Positions 33,073-46,300 of a DNA stretch of 64,000 nucleotides are shown here, one piece after another; within the stretch, counting starts at the first letter, position 1, and each line of letters starts with the position of its first letter. The stretch is from Zizania palustris. Taxonomy: Eukaryota > Streptophyta > Magnoliopsida > Poales > Poaceae. Both the position numbers and the translations under genes were made by a program. The notes under the pieces are model-generated. The model had not been told where the DNA came from, did no database searches, and saw nothing but the letters and a program-made list of their open reading frames with translations. Location of the stretch: contig JAAALK010000082.1 in assembly GCA_019279435.1 (NCBI GenBank), forward strand, positions 26,383,034 to 26,447,033. Direction: 5' to 3'.

Positions 33073-33895
33073 GTTCCATATCGGCTTTTCGACATTTCAA
33101 GTGTTTTGTCACACACTTGGGAAGTACTTTTTCAAATACCTACCATTCAAAGCCCTATGAAATCGCTCTCCTTGAAGTGACTATAGCAAATATGCATTGC
33201 CTAGAGTGATTTCGACAACTCTAAAAGGACCTTCCCAACTAGGCGACCATTTGCCAAATTTGGGGCTCTTAGTGTGTAAAAGCAAAATCGTCTTCTAAAC
33301 CAAGTCACCAACTTGAAACGATTTTGCTCTTACTTACTTTTTATAAGCTCTAGCCACTCTTATTTTGTCTCTTTCTATTGCTTCTAGAGCTCTTAACCTC
33401 TTATCGGTCACCTCTTCTAAATTATCCTTCAAAAGATTTTCATACTCATTGACTGATAAGCCATCTTGCTTAAGTAACCTTAAAGAGCCAAGATTCACCT
33501 CTACGGTTAAAACGGCTCCTTGTTCATAGACCAACTCATATGGACTTACCTTGGTGGCACCATGCTTTGCAACTCTACATGCCCATAATGCTTCAAAAAT
33601 CACTTCATGCCATCTTTTAAGAAACTCTTCAATCTTTTTTCTTAATGAGTTTAATCACAGTTTTATTACTAGACTTGGCCTGACCATTGGCAGGAGCCAG
33701 CTGAATATTACCAAACCTTTGACAAGCTTCACATCCTCTATAATACTTAAAACAATCCTCAGTCATAGTCAGCCAATAAAAACCCGCTCTTTTGAGCATC
33801 CAACTCATTTTCTGGGCCGACTGATGAGTGCCACAAAGACCTTCATGTACTTCACCCACAGCAAGTATAGACTGATCAGCATTCAGACATCTCAA
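33073..33895 (-). pseudogene. Gypsy-B integrase remnant
   Basis: The zinc-binding N-terminus is present at 33629-33895 (VHEGLCGTHQSAQKMSW, CFKYYRGCEACQRFG: H-H-C-C). It then joins straight to the end of the core (NGQAKSSNKT, where Lys replaces the usual catalytic Glu) and to a C-terminal part at 33334-33603 (EALWACRVAKHGATKVSPYE). Most of the catalytic core, with the two Asp residues, is missing. The remainder to 33073 is a degraded C-terminus (WSPSWEGPF region), where the solo LTR begins. Confidence 0.78.
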
Positions 33896-34203
33896 AAGTA
33901 CTCCGTCAACAATTCAACGATACAACTCATCGTTGAGTATCACAAATTTAAACGATTGCCGCCAAACTTTCCGATCGACCCGTTTGCTAGGATTTCTCAA
34001 ATATTGAATAGTTGGAATCCTCCAATCATTCCTATGACTTTCTGAAGTACTTGCCAAACCTTCGTTTGAATTGGCGTTTAAATCACAAACATTGGCTTGC
34101 CCCCATGCCCTAAGCTTTCTTCATGTAGGTCGGTCAGACCACCCATAGGGGGCCGGTCAGACCGACTATTTTCAGTCAGCCAGCACGGGGCGGTCAGACC
34201 GGC

Positions 34204-34745
34204 CTAGTATGGCCAGTCAGACCGACCAGACACCTGCGGTCGGACCGGTCGTGTCAGGCCGGTCAGACCGATGTGTTCTAACTCGGGTACTAAAATAGAG
34301 CTAAGCATTAGTTTTTCTTGTGTGAAAAATTTACCTCTTTTAATTTGGTAACCAGATGCTTGCTGAGCCAAGTCATTTGCTATTGAATTGGCTTCTCTAG
34401 ACACATGTGAAATCTCAAAATCATCAAGAGGAGCAATTATGTCTAGACATTTATCAAGTAGCTATTAAGCAAACCATTGAAACATTGAGCAAGTTTAGCT
34501 ACTTGTTGGACTACTAATAGTGAATCACCATATGCATGAACATATTTAATACCCATAGGGCTTAACAATTCAAGTCCTATCAACAAAGCTTCATATTCGA
34601 CTTGATTATTAGTACAAGGAAATTCTAATCGGGCTGAGGTCTCGAAACTCATACCACTAGGTGATATGAGCACAACTCCAACACCTTGGCCACTTTTGCA
34701 AGACAAACCATCAAAGTAAAGTTTCCATGGTATTACCTCAATCAA
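34204..34745 (-). pseudogene. Gypsy-B second RNase H-like domain
   Basis: PWKLYFDGLSCKSGQGVGVV, then NNQVEYEALLIGLELL and VHAYGDSLLVVQQV show the D-E-D pattern of an archaeal-type RNase H domain, found as an extra domain in Tat-clade gypsy elements. It continues as SREANSIANDLAQQASGY, then runs into a cluster of GGTCNGACC palindromes at 34128-34280 translated as LTRPVRP-like repeats. Frame breaks occur near 34440. Confidence 0.72.
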
Positions 34746-34805
34746 AGTATTATCACTACTCCAATTGACATCTACATGGTGATCAACTATAAAATTTGCA
34801 ACGAC

Positions 34806-35644
34806 TTAGCCTTTCGTAGATCTTAGGGGTTCATAAGCCAAATCATACTCCATCAAAGCATAAGCCCACTTTTCGATTCGCCCACTTAGAATCTGCTTTT
34901 GAAACATGTACTTTATGGCATCAGTTTGACAAGTAACAAAACATGTGCCAGATAGAAGATAGTGACGAAGTTTGGAGCATGCATAATAAAGTGACAAACA
35001 TAAATGCTCCAAAAACACGTACCTTGTCTCGGTATCCAATAGGCGGCGACTCAAGAGAGTGATGATGTACTCTTTCCCCTCCACTTCCTGAGTTAGCACA
35101 ACTCCTATCACGCTATCTTCTGCAGCAACGTACAGCCGAAACGGAATCCCGGATTTTGGTGCTCTAACCACAGGCGGTGATGTCAAGCACTCTTTAATCT
35201 TCTCAAAAGCGCGTTGCTGACTTGCCCCGCATGTGAACTCAGCTTTGTTCTTTAGCCGAAGTATGGGGACAAAAGCATCAATCTTGCCAGACAAGTTAGA
35301 TATAAAGCGGCACAAATAATTAACCTTGTCTAGCAACTTTTGCACATCTCTCTTGCATGTCGGCGCTTCGTAGTTTCTAATCTTCTCAAACCTCTTAGGA
35401 TCATCCCCTGTAAATTTATTACTTTGGCCTTTTCATCAGCCTGCAAATTTTTGTTTACAAAAGTCAGCCTTAGAATACTACAATTGCCTATATTGACCTC
35501 TTCTAGACGATCGACCGACGCAAAACCTTGACCTAACTTTTCTACTTCGCTAAAATCTTCAATGGCCTCGGCAATAACATCTTTTGAAGACCGATACTGC
35601 TCCACACGAGACTTTAGCCAATCAAGATTACTCTTACCCAACAT
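34806..35644 (-). pseudogene. Gypsy-B RT remnant and RNase H
   Basis: Starts with the pre-RT segment (KLGQGFASVDRLEEVNIG, FVNKNLQADEKAKVINL), then jumps near 35400-35420 to the RT thumb and connection (QKLLDKVNYLCRFISNLSGK) and RNase H (FRLYVAAEDSVIGVVLTQE, RYVFLEHLCLSLYYACSKLR). The fingers and palm with the YVDD active site, expected between them, are absent, so a deletion of several hundred bp removed the catalytic centre. Confidence 0.8.
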
Positions 35645-35906
35645 GTCTACTAATTTAGAGATAGTCGTGCTACACTAGCCTACTTTACAGACACAGGAAC
35701 AAAACATCCCTCGGACACGCTAACAAAGTCATAATCCGAGAGATCTCTACCTGATAGACACTCTACCTTATCATGAATGGCGTCAATAGACACATCGGCC
35801 AAAGCAACCTGGGCAAAAGTATTAGCCAGTACAACCTCCACATCATCGTTGTCCCACTGAATCAAGCACTAGTGCAAAGTAGACGAATACAACAAATTGT
35901 GTGAAT

Positions 35907-36449
35907 CTAGTCATTCCCAAGTAGCACACTATAGTTACCTTGCACATCGACAACAAAACATGTTGTCAGCAACGTCTTGTTGCATACCGTCAGCTCGAGA
36001 GAAAGTACGCCCTTGGCCTCGGAGCTCTCGTCGTTGAAGCCGTTGAGCGTCAAGTTGGTCCTCATCAAGTCATCGTCATTCTTGCTGAGCTTCTTTAGCA
36101 TAGAGTACGACATCAGGTTGACGGTGGTGCCTCCTTCTACAAGAATCCTCGAGATCGGCTTCCCATCGATGTGCCCCTTGACATAGAGAGGCTTCAAGTG
36201 ACAGGGCGTATCCTCGAGCTTCTCGAAAATAGCCTCCTATGGGTCGAGGTTCAACTAAGCGACCTCGGCCTCGTCTGGTGGAAGAGCAAACTCAGCGGGT
36301 AACATGGCGATGTTTACATTCATCACCTGAGGAGGAGGCCCCTTAGAGACTGGCATGTAGTCGTCGTCCATCAGATCGTCCACTTCGTCGCTTGGAGTAG
36401 GAGTTAGGTTGTCCACAGCAACCGGCCTCGGCTTCCATATCTTTCTCAC
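35907..36449 (-). pseudogene. Gypsy-B aspartic protease, decayed
   Basis: An acidic lead (WKPRPVAVDNLTPTPSDEVD) is followed by the protease domain at 35907-36197: PLYVKGHIDGKPISRILV, EGGTTVNLMSYS, then a C-terminal YSVLLGND. Related elements have an active-site Asp in the DGG motif; here it is Glu, so the enzyme would be dead. A TAG and other stops lie between the lead and the domain. Confidence 0.75.
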
Positions 36450-36659
36450 TACTGGTCAAGGACGGATCTCCTCAAACACGGTGTCTCGCTCGTCCTCGGC
36501 CTTCTTCTCGCGCATCTCCTGGGCTAGAAGGCATTGTAGTCGCCTCTTCTGGGACTTGGTCATACCTGGTGGTGCCCACGATGGCTACGGCTTGGTGTCG
36601 GGCGCCACAACTCTGTTCCTGGAACTTTTGGCTGAACGGGCATTGTCTGAATCGGCCTT

Positions 36660-37300
36660 AGTAGTTTTGCGCTTGGAGGGGTTTCATTCCTGCTTCCTGT
36701 CGGTCGGACCAGCATTACTGGGCCGGTCTGACCGGGCTTTGTTGGTTGGACCGACCATGGTGGGCCGGTCTGACTGAACAGTGTTAGTTTCCTGTGAAGG
36801 GCCGATCGGACTGGCCATAGTAGGTCGATCAGACCGAAGTGGCAAGGGCGGTCTGACCGGTCATAGGGCTACGGTCTAACCAGTCGTCTCCTCAGGTTGC
36901 TTTGGTGGTTCACCTTCGCCTTGCTCCACAGAGGTCCCCTTAGGGATTGGGATGTCCTAGGACCCCACCTTGGCGATGATAGCTTCAGAGTGTGCCTCCG
37001 GACATCCTCGTGGTGTGACAGATAGTCTGGAGAAGATGTCGCCGCTTGGAGCGCCCATCTGACCCTGCATGTTATAAAATCCGGGTGGCACAATTGGAGC
37101 GATATAATATGGCATATGAAACCCAGGAGGCGGAAGGTAGCAAGGTGGCCACTGTGCCATCGGCAGATGGTATGGTGGCGGAGGGAAAGGTGGCTCCAAT
37201 GGCCATGGCCATCATGGGCCGAACCCACTCTTCCGAGGAGGGTCCGGCCTCGTTGGGGTCCTGGCCGAGCTCTCACCTTCTCGGCCCTCTTCTGGTTCTT
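36660..37300 (-). pseudogene. Gypsy-B proline-rich linker with palindrome cluster
   Basis: Between gag and protease. One frame at 36957-37199 is rich in Pro, Tyr and Met (PPFPPPPYHLP, MPYYIAPIVPPGF), the kind of linker seen between gag and protease in these elements. At 36699-36890 there are eight or more GGTCNGACC-type words (GGTCGGACC, GGTCTGACCGG). Frame breaks prevent a continuous product. I am unsure of the exact reading frame. Confidence 0.5.
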
Positions 37301-37633
37301 CTAGAGTAGCATGGCATATGTCAACTTCGGCTTCTTGTAATTCGCAGCCGAGGATGATGTGTTGGTGTTCACCTTCCACACCCCTACCTCAGGGTTCTTC
37401 GGCACGAGCGTGTGTGGGCGATGTTCCCCGATCAAGACCTCCTTCCTCTTAGCGGACTCGGCTTGCTCGGGCCGAATCAGTACCTTCTTCCCATCGAGAT
37501 CGATAGTGTTCCTGGGGAAATGGTCTTGGTCGAGCTTCATCTTGGGACTTGTATCCAATTTCAACAATTCTTCTTCTATGGCCGATTGAACCTACCGACG
37601 AAAAACATTACAATCGTTAGTAGAATGGGAATG
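37301..37633 (-). pseudogene. Gypsy-B gag, 3' part
   Basis: Continues Gag on the far side of Copia-3. The open piece at 37301-37567 reads KMKLDQDHFPRNTIDLDGKK, then a RPEQAESAK block and KNPEVGVWKVNT. The same blocks in the same order occur at 25947-26198 in Gypsy-A. The segment before it shares the CNVF sequence at the gag C-terminus. Confidence 0.8.
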
Positions 37634-39674
37634 TGTGGGATCAGAATGGCAACTATAGGGGGGTAAATAGGTGCCTCGACAGATTCTCGCGAATATGATA
37701 GCCTTTTCAAAAACACCCAATGCACCTCCAAATGGACAAGAGCACTCAAAACTAATTCAGATATATTATTTTCAAGGTCGGACGTTGAATCACCGATTTG
37801 GTTCACCAACTTGGGTCAGTCGTACTATGGAACACCGAATTCAAATGAACTTCGGACTTTGAAATGCCAACTATCTTTAGTTGGCAACTGAACCTCCAAC
37901 TGATTGCAGATGATCACAAAAATGCAAAAGATGAACAAAATGGCAGTGCTAAGCCTTTAAATGAGTTCTGGTGACCTTCTAGTCTGATAATATGCTTTGC
38001 CTAGTAGCAAATAATGACTGAATCATATTAGAACTAGAATACACCACATTGAACTTGTGTTCTGAATTCAAACATTGATTTCAAATTTAACTCTTATAAA
38101 TCAAAATTCATGCACTATGGTATTATAACAGTACAGAAGATTAAACACAATCTGCAACAGTGCTTGGCTGAACTATATCTGAACAAAAATAGAAAATCAG
38201 ATAGACATAATTGACTAACTTTCAGTAGAAAAAATAATTTTCTGAGCACATCAGATTGTCCAAAAATTTCATGACTAATTCAGAACAACTGGCTGTTTGC
38301 ATTCATTGCAATCAAATTTTGTTTCAAATTTGCATGATGCTTGTGCTCTCTGTTTCCAGAAAAATATTCCGATAAATTATTTCATGAGCCTAAACTCAGA
38401 AGATGGATATAAGCAACTTTCAGCAGAAGAATGATTCACAAACAAAAGAAATGAATTCCTGAGTGTCAGTAGAGATAGATCTGAAATGTCCAACAAATAT
38501 TCATTCAGAAGTGTCTGTCCTGATGATAGATATTGAACACATACTAACAGGACAGATCTAAAACCAAGAGGATGAACGGGTGAAATCAAACAAATACTGA
38601 TCACACGGAAGAACAAAGGAAGTAATAAAAACTAGTCGGTCAAATTGAATTAAGTAGACTCAAATCAAAACAGACTAGAGTAAAAATTCACCAGAATTTA
38701 GTGCTCAAAAATGATGCACGGGATTGGCATTTAAAAAGTGATCACACACAGCAGCGCACCTAGAGTTCCTTGCTTCAGCCAACGCTATTCACCATATGGG
38801 ATGAAATACAGTAGCTTGCGAAGAATAAAAGAACAGAGGCTACAGGAACACATTTAATGGAGTATTTCTAGATTGATTTCAGCCCCCAAAGTGAGCAGCC
38901 AAAAAGGGGGAAAGGAGGGGGATTAACCCTAGGCCTTGGACCCCCTTTTATAGGCCACCTTAGGGAAAAAGTTGGTGGTATTTTCCTAATTGCTATGAGA
39001 TATTTTCAGAATTGCAAATTCTGAAAAATACCCTCAAGTAGTCTCTAAATTACATCAAGACCCTATTCTTTTAATATAATGTCAGAATATAAAAATCCTA
39101 AAAAATATTAAAAGAGTACAATTACTCTAGACTATTACACAAAAATTAACTCTAATTTATTGAAATTAGAAACATTTAAATTGCAATGATTTTTAGCAAA
39201 AATCGACAAATCCTCTCAACTCTTCGACTCATGACACCGCTTTGCGGATCCGAGCGCCAGCCAGCCTCTCCCGCTCTCGATACCCTCGAACCGCCTAATC
39301 ACTTCCACTGGCCTCCCTTTCACACACTCGGTCGTCACACCGTCGTGACCATCCGTATGTCCATGTCTTGCTCGGTCTTTTTGTGCACTCTTAAAATCTT
39401 CTCCAACTTCACCCGGCCTTCCTGATCCTCCGGCATCGAGCTCCCCGCTTGACCCTTGATCACCCGCCGCTGACAGTTGGTTCGCATCTTCTCTCTACAC
39501 ACAAGAGACAAGCCAAAACAAGAACGCGATGCACACCGAACACCTCGGCACACAAACCTCATTCGTACATCAGACCCTTCGATGCGCACAAACCAACACT
39601 TACTCGGTCGCTCATTCTTGTCAATCACTCATCATACAGATAGAAACCTCAGTGAGACCACACTAGGTTTCACT
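37634..39674 (-). repeat. Copia-3 3' LTR, shortened
   Basis: 2041 bp. Collinear with the 5' LTR at both ends but lacking about 1.26 kb in the middle (join near 38690-38745) and shorter pieces near 37795 and 38120. TATA box on the minus strand at 38945-38954. Its element-sense first base is A instead of T. Confidence 0.88.
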
Positions 39675-40836
39675 ATCTCCCCCTTGATGAGTGCATTGAC
39701 AACCCCAAACAGAGATATGATGAAATTTACAAGTTAAGCACACAAGTGACCATAAAAACTCATAAAAGAGCCAAAATATGTCACTTGGTAAAAGATCTCC
39801 CTCTTAGGCAAAAATTCATGCAAAGCAAAGCATCTTTGTTACCAAAAACATGAATGCATCATGAAAGTCATTACTCCCCTTAACCAAGCAATCATCCAAA
39901 AATTTTCTCCCCCTTTGGCAATGAAAGCATCAAGGTGATAAAAAGATGCAAAGAGGGGTGTGAGAGTAGAGTATAGATGCAAGCTTCTGAAACATGAGCA
40001 GTTCCAATTATAGTACAAACAAGCATTTGCCTTGAACATTGTCTAAAATAACTGTATGACAAGCTCAGGTGAATACCATCTAAACAAAAGGCATGAGCAA
40101 GCATTTTCAGATTTTAGCAAATAAAAGCATCACCACTCACACTAGCATACTAGACAAGGCAAGACATGAGATGCAAAAGCTAATCAAATACTAACCAGAT
40201 AAGCATATCCCTCTACAAGGAGCTTTAGCAAACTTGATATGCAATGAATTTGAACTTTTCATTTTTGTGCCAGGAGTTATTTGCATGTCAACCTTATGCT
40301 AACCGACCAAGCTAAACCTAGATCAAGCAAAAGACCATCGTAAGCTTAAAGCATTGATCTTGGTATACACTACAACATCCCAGTTCTTACCAAAGTAATG
40401 TGGTAAGAAGTCTAGAACAAAATAGTGCGACAAAGCAAACCCACCTAGATCTTTTCAATTTTAGCACGCAAAGGCATGAATATCAATCATTTTTCATTTC
40501 ATTTTCATTTTTCAATTTTCATTCATTTTAATTTTCAGCATAATATTATTGATATGATCAAGTTGCGTATTAGCATCCAAGTGAAAAGGACCTAGATATC
40601 AGGTGTGTAAAAGATAGCAAATGCACTCAACCTATTCATGCTAGTTTCTAGACTAAGCAGTGATCATTTTCAAATTTTCACAAATAAAAGTCATGCTCAT
40701 GATAATTATCAGATGGAAAGAAACCAAGTGAAATCAATAGTATTAAAGACAATACTTCAAAGGCATAACAAAGCATGTACTTGTAAAAGCAATTAATCAT
40801 ATAACAGAAGCTCATGCAGTGCTACACAACTCCCCC
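39675..40836 (-). other. Copia-3 post-pol-like region and polypurine tract
   Basis: Begins immediately after the gag stop with AGGGGGAG, the same sequence that follows the pol stop in Copia-2. The conserved block lies at 40269-40383 and the polypurine tract AAGGGGGAGAT (element sense) at 39675-39685. No ORF of note. Confidence 0.8.
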
Positions 40837-43280
40837 TCAAAACATGCTAGAAGATCTCGGATGCTCAGTGATAGGGTGAGTGAAAAACTATTTTGGAATA
40901 TAGTATTGTAAAACTCGAGAACCAGGTAAAGCAGTAGACTGATCATGCACAGGGTATGAACCATGATAAAAAGTGTGTGGTCTACCTACAAAGCGCGAAC
41001 CTAGAAAATGACGAGGTCTCCCAATCTATCAAGAAGCAAAGCCTCTTACACGTGGTCTAGCACCATATGAAGCATGGTGTACACCACGAGGGGCATAATC
41101 TCTCATGAAACCATGGGGAGCCTCAAAATCAGAATAAGAGTGAAAAGCAGACTCATGCATACCTAAAGATGGGTAATGCATGTCCTGAAAGCTCATCGCA
41201 AAAAAACGTCGTTCATCCTTAATACGACGAAAGCAAAACCCAACCAAGTGACCCACTCGATGACAATAGGAGCAGTGATACACTCTTTTGGGTGTGTGAG
41301 CATGGGTCTGAGGCGCAAATCTCCAGTCTTCTTGGGTTTTTGCTGGGGAGCTTCATCTGGTGGAGTTAAAGCTTTCTTTACAAGTTGAGTAAGATTCTTG
41401 GCTTTTTGAACGGTGTCTAACTGGGCTCTCTCTTTCTCAAGGGTAGTGGGAGGAGTGAACACAGTTTCGCTCGAAGTGTTTGGAGTAGTTCTCTCATAGC
41501 CCAACCCGAGAGCTAACCCTGCCCTATCAGCACACAAATATGTTTTAGCCAAAAGCAAATCCATCCTACCCTTCCCTTCAGTGCATTTCTCAACCACGGA
41601 GAGAAGATAATCATTTTCACATTTTAGTTTTTTAACTTACTCTCTAGCAAAGCTAAGTTGGTCCTTAAGGGTGATGCAGGTGAGATACGCCGGCTGCACA
41701 TCCTTAGAACACTCAGCACTCTCCAATTTAGCCATAAGTTCATGAGCATGCCTATCTCTCAAATTAATGCTTTCAACAAGTAAAGGATAGTTCAGGCATT
41801 CGTTGATGACCGTAGGACTAGACTCCACCACCAAAAGTTGCTTTTCAGTCAATTCAAGTTGTTCAACAATTTGAGCATGAGTAGTATGCAGCTGAGCAAG
41901 TTCATTCATGACAACAAGACATGACTCACATTCAGCATCATTAGACTTAGATTTCAAAATTGCAAGTTCAGTGGAAATAGTTTCAAGTCTGAATTTTAGT
42001 TCTTTTCGTTCTTTAGCAACAAGTTTAAGTAATCTATCCTGAGAACAAACAACATCATGCAATTCATAATTTTGAACAAGAAGTTGATCACAGGATAGAT
42101 ATACCTCAGAACTGTCGAGCTTGTCGCTGCTATGTTTGTCGTCGACCATGAAGCAAAGGTCGGTGAGGTCCATTGTCTTCTTCTCCTTCTTCTCCTTCTT
42201 GGGAGGCTCCTCTTCCTCCGAGCTTGGCTCCTCGCTTGATGTACCGTCGATGTCGCTGAGGGCGGCCACAAAAGCTCTGGCTACTCTTTTAGCCACTTTT
42301 CCGCGCTTCCCTTTGAAGTAATGTTTCTTGTTCCACTTCTGGTGTTTGTGCTCATTTTCATTTTTCATTTGTCATTTTTAATTTAGGGCAATTCACTTTT
42401 ATGTGAGAAAGATCTTCACACTCAAAACATCACTACGACCCTCCTCTCCTTTGGTCTCTTCTATCATTGTAGAAGCGAGTGAACTTCTTGACAATGAGAG
42501 CTAGCTCCTCATCATCTAGAGTAACCACTTATTCTTTTGTGACAGAGACAAGGGAGGACAAATCAAAACCACTAGAATAAGCACAAACTACAGAATCACC
42601 AGAAAAGTTACCTCTAGATGAGGTACCACTACTAGGACCAGAAACCAAAGAAATAGAAGGCAACAAAGATTTTCCAAATCCTGGACGAGACGCCTTGGCA
42701 ATCTCGGTGGACTTGAGCTTACTAAAGAGTTCATCGCAAATCAAGGTGTCAAAGCTTGCAGACTCTTCAATACTAGAGATCTTCACCTCCCATATGCTAC
42801 GATCAAGAGCATAGAGAAGTTTGATTGCTCTATCATGGTCAGAGTAAGCCAAAGTCCCAGTAAGTGCAAATTACTTACAATTCCATCAAAGCGTGCAAAC
42901 ATGACATCTACAGATTCGCCGGGGCCTTGCACAAACATTTGGTATTCTTGATTATACGTGCTTTGCCTCCTAGCCTTAATCTGAGAGGTGCCCTCATGAA
43001 AGGTTTTCAAAGTAGACCAAATCTCACGTGGAGTTCTAAGGTGCTGAACCCTGTCAAACTCATTGCGATTCAGACTGATGAACAGTATATTTCTTGCTTT
43101 GCTATTACAATCATACTGTAATTTCTCAGTCTCTGAAGTGCGAGATTTAGGGATCACATTTCGGGAATCAATAATGTCCCAAATTGCACTTCCTTGGCTT
43201 AGTAGATAAGCCTCCATGCGCACCTTCCAATAAGCATAATCATGACCATCAAAAATCAGAATATTAGAGTTTCTCTCCAT
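40837..43280 (-). pseudogene. Copia-3 gag, frameshifted
   Basis: Starts at ATG 43280 (MERNSNILIFDGHDYAYWKV) and ends at TGA 40837-40839. Same order as Copia-2 Gag: gag domain (42783-43280, FVQGPGESVDVMFARFD), a frame change near 42850, then IWEVKISSIEESASFDTL; first zinc knuckle near 42400, disrupted; acidic and coiled-coil part (41637-42368) with one clear CxxC pair; Pro/Lys linker; second zinc knuckle CSYCHRVGHLVGFC near 41270; tail with FFTHPITEH just before the stop, matching YFTHPSTER at the Copia-2 Gag end. Gag is therefore complete in extent though broken by several frame changes. Confidence 0.85.
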
Positions 43281-43332
43281 GTCGCCAAAAGAAGGATCAC
43301 AAACCGGTTAAGCTCAATTGGTGATCTAACCG

Positions 43333-43344
43333 TCTCTGATACCA
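43333..43344 (-). other. Copia-3 primer binding site
   Basis: TGGTATCAGAG in element sense, two bases from the 5' LTR; the 12th base differs from the Copia-1 and Copia-2 sites. Confidence 0.85.
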
Positions 43345-43346
43345 AT

Positions 43347-46300
43347 TGTGGGATCGGAATGAAGACTAGAGGGGGGTAAATAGGCAGCTCGACAAATTCT
43401 CACGAATATGATGGCCTTTTCAAAAACACCCAATGCACCTCCAAATGGACAAGAGCACTGAAAACTAATTCAGAGATATTATTTTCAAGGTCAGACATTG
43501 AATCACTGATTTCAATTTGTTAGTTGGTATTTGGTTCACCAACTTGGGTCAGTCATACTATGGAACATCGAATTCAAATGAACTTCAGACTTTGAAATGC
43601 CAACTATCTTTAGTTGGCAACTGAACCTCCAACTGATTGCAGATGATCACAAAAATGCAAAAGATGAACAAAATGGTAGTGCTAAGCCTTCAAATGAGTT
43701 CTGGTGACCTTCTAGTCTGATAATATGCTTTGCCTAGTAGCAAAGAATGATTGAATCAGATTAGAACTAGAATACACCACATTGAACTTGTGTTCTGAAT
43801 TCAAACATTGATTTCAAATTTAACTCTGATAAATCAAAATTCATGCACTATGGTATTATAAATTTTCCACTTGTATATATACACTGTTGTGGCAAAAGTC
43901 AACAATATTGATGCATTACAATAGTACAGAAGATTAAACACAATCTGCAACAGTGCTTGGCTGAACTATATCTGAACAAAAATAGAAAATCAGATAGACA
44001 TAATTGACTAACTTTTAGTAGAAAAAATAATTTTCTGAGCACATCTGATTGACCAAAAATTTCATGACTAATTCAGAACAACTGGTTGTTTGCATACATT
44101 GCAATCAAATTTTGTTTCAAATCTGCATGATGCTTGTGCTCTCTGTTCCCAGAACAATTCTGTTAAATTATTTCATGAGCCTAAACTCAGAAGATGGATA
44201 AGAAAATTTCAGTAGAAGAATGATTCAGAAACAAAAGAAATGAATTCCTGAATGTCAGCAGAGATAGATCCGAAATGTCCAACAAATATTCATTCAGAAG
44301 TGTCTGTCTTGATGATAGATATTGAACAGATACTAACAGGACAGATCTGAAACCAAGAGGATGAACAGGTGAAATCAAACTAAGATAGATCACACCGAAG
44401 AACAAAGGAAGTAATAAAAACTAGTCGGTCAAATTGAATTAAGTAGACTCAAATCAAAACAGACTAGAGTAAAAATTCATGTGGAACAATTGCTTGGTGT
44501 CTCTCCTGTAGTGATTCCGACACAGCTTGGTTCGGCAGCAGAAAGAGATAACTCAATGCAATTTACAGCAGGACCAATTCAAAACAGAATATACACATAG
44601 CAGTAAAATACTGTCTAGAACAGAAACAACAATATCAGTGTAGAAGATAAGAGAAGATTCTAGACTGATGTTGTTCTCTCAATTTTTTTTAAACAAACGT
44701 GTGCAGCACCAAGATCACTGAAAAACAAATTTGAACCAGTAACACTGGCCAATCAAAATTGAATCAAGAACCATCTTCAGATCTGAATATAAATTGCATG
44801 AGAAACATATTTGCTATGCATCATAATTCATATAACATCCAATCAATATTTCAGTCAAGAACTAAAAACAGACCGGTGCTAGTAAGATGATGAAATTAAA
44901 TATTATGCACTGAACTGATCTGAATGAGTACTGATAGATCAATCATGCATGCACAACACAGTGACAAAGTGATTAATCCAATTGAACAAAGGATAACAGA
45001 GTTTATATACTGGATGCAACAGAAAATTTTGTTGAGCTCAAGGTTTTTAACTAATGAACTGCTGCAGAACTTGACAACACTGTCTTTGCTGTAGCCAGAA
45101 AGAAATCAGTACTTGGCAAATGACAATTGTGAATCATTCAATTAAATGTAGAGATGCAAACTGCACATAATGCTAGAAGTGAGAGCTCACATATCTTAGG
45201 GATGAATCAGAAAGGTTCTTGTGTGTAGAATGAGACTTTGAACAAGAACACCCTAAGTAGTGGTTCAGACTTTAGAAACAAGAACTCTGAAATCAGCACC
45301 TAATTGATGAACATCAGTGAAGAAAACAGCCTCCAATTAACAATCCAAACAGAAAAGGAAAAAACTGAACAGAGAAACTCCGCAGGAATTATTTTTTTTT
45401 CAGAACTGTTTAGGTACTTAGTTGAACATAAAAGTATATGCAGCAGTGATCAAAAGCTCTTGCAAACTTTAAAAATGGAATCCTTAAATCTTGGAAAACA
45501 AAAGTTGTGTAAAACTTAGGTCCAAAATCAGTACCAAAACAGATCAAAAATCATCTCAAAGATTGAATCCAGACTGAAAACAGAACACTATATTCAGCAG
45601 AAATCTCAAGTTTTTAGAATCAGTTAAGCACTTTGTTGGGCAGAAAAATATATATAGAAGTGGTGTAAAACTCTTGCAAATTTCAAAAGTGGAACCCTGG
45701 AAACTTGATCATCAAAAGCTCTGAAGAAAACAGATCCAAAAATCGCACAGAAATTGCTCAAAAAACTATTTCAAAAGTGATCATACACCGCGGCGCACCT
45801 AGAGTTCCTTGCTTCAGCCAACGCTATTCACCATCTGGGATTAAATGCAGTAGCTTGCGAAGAATAAAAGAACTGAGGCTACAGGAACACATTTAATGGA
45901 GTATTTTTAGATTGATTTCAGCCCCCAAAGTGAGCAGCCAAAAAGAGGGAAACGAGGGGGTTAACCCTAGGCCTTGGACCCCCTTTTATAGGCCACCTTA
46001 GGAAAAAAAAGTTGGTGGTATTTTCCTAATTTCCATGAGATATTTTCAGAATTGCAAATTCTGAAAAATACCCTCAAGTAGTCTCTAAATTACATCAAGA
46101 CCCTATTCTTTTAATATAATTTCAGAATATAAAAATCCTGAAAAATATTAAAAGAGTACAATTACTCTAGATTATTACACAAAAATTAACTCTAATTTAT
46201 TGAAATTAGAAATATTTAAATTGCGACGATTTTAAGAAAAAATCGACAAAGCCTCTCAACTCTTCGACTCATGACACCGCTTTGCGAATCCGAGTGACAG

